A stretch of 15,774 nt of DNA from Sediminibacterium ginsengisoli (GTDB lineage Bacteria > Bacteroidota > Bacteroidia > Chitinophagales > Chitinophagaceae): assembly GCA_943324415.2 (NCBI GenBank), contig CALPLN020000023.1, positions 1 through 15,774 on the forward strand, in the 5' to 3' direction. Shown here in pieces: positions 15,653-15,774 of this stretch. Under the pieces are notes generated by a model. It made no database searches, had not been told where the DNA came from, and was given only the letters and a program-made list of their open reading frames with translations. A program made the translations under genes and the position numbers. Positions within the stretch are counted from its first letter, which is position 1; every line of letters starts with the position of its first letter.

Positions 15653-15684
15653 TCCTATCGTTTAAAACTATAAAAAACACATCT

Positions 15685-15774
15685 ATGAACAAAGCAGAAT
15701 TGATCGCACACATCGCTGACGCAGTTGATTGTCCAAAAACACAAGCTAACGCAGCTTTAGACGCTTTTATCGAA
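15685..15774 (+). CDS. HU-family DNA-binding protein, N-terminal part only
   Basis: The first 30 residues of a histone-like nucleoid protein are visible before the window ends. MNKAELIAHIADAVDCPKTQ followed by ANAALDAFIE matches the two N-terminal helices of the HU/IHF family, which form the dimer core below the DNA-binding arms. HU bends and compacts DNA as a dimer of about 90-residue chains. Cys16 is slightly unusual at a position that is often an alanine or glycine in HU. The DNA-binding beta arms lie beyond the edge, so HU cannot be told apart from an IHF-like relative here. It has its own promoter. Confidence 0.9.
   Translation, partial: MNKAELIAHIADAVDCPKTQANAALDAFIE

Larger units (their letters stand above)
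15426..15684. other. Non-coding gap before HU with repeats and hairpins
   Basis: This 259-bp gap holds a direct repeat, two imperfect hairpins and the HU promoter, listed separately. Short frames on either strand end quickly or look like AT-rich chance frames. The left part (15426-15560) is richer in GC than the right and has no assigned role; the right part (15590-15684) is strongly A/T and contains the promoter. Confidence 0.6.

Noticed and set aside
15468..15713. Minus-strand frame of 81 codons in the HU upstream gap
   Set aside because: It begins inside the HU coding sequence and crosses the HU promoter. Its Phe/Ile-rich middle is simply the reverse reading of the A-rich tract.

Overview
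The window looks like a piece of a low-GC Bacteroidota chromosome, most likely from the Chitinophagaceae or a relative. The reasons are the gene families (an Ig-like 'Big_5' lipoprotein, DUF4286, YceI, split methionine synthase), the absence of useful Shine-Dalgarno sequences before most starts, and several TAnnTTTG boxes of the Bacteroidota sigma-factor type. The genus assignment is inference. I see no tRNA, rRNA, CRISPR array, insertion sequence, transposase or phage gene. No gap between genes exceeds 300 bases.

Layout: 1-2264 (minus strand) holds a SRPBCC-fold protein followed by a Kup potassium transporter that runs off the left edge. A 66-bp divergent gap leads to a plus-strand cluster at 2331-7533: a UvrD-like helicase fused to a RecB/AddB-type nuclease with a predicted iron-sulphur staple, an outer-membrane-type lipoprotein, and recR. 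A secreted YceI protein (7652-8185) follows, with its own good promoter candidate and a terminator. Then comes cobalamin-dependent methionine synthase, split over two adjacent genes (8373-12123). Its end overlaps, tail to tail, the end of a minus-strand LOG-family gene (12120-12869). The last plus-strand cluster (12965-15425) is an unrecognised secreted protein, exonuclease III and a DUF4286 protein. After a 259-bp structured gap, an HU-family gene starts at 15685 and is cut by the window end.

How they fit together: three genes act in DNA repair and recombination (helicase-nuclease, RecR, exonuclease III) and HU is a nucleoid protein. The two metH genes jointly encode one enzyme. The rest are envelope or housekeeping functions. 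This is mainly an ordinary core-genome region and I found no convincing new system. The items most worth a second look are the single-chain helicase/Fe-S nuclease, the palindrome placed at the likely transcription start of the YceI gene, the split methionine synthase without a visible riboswitch, and the repeat-containing gap before HU.
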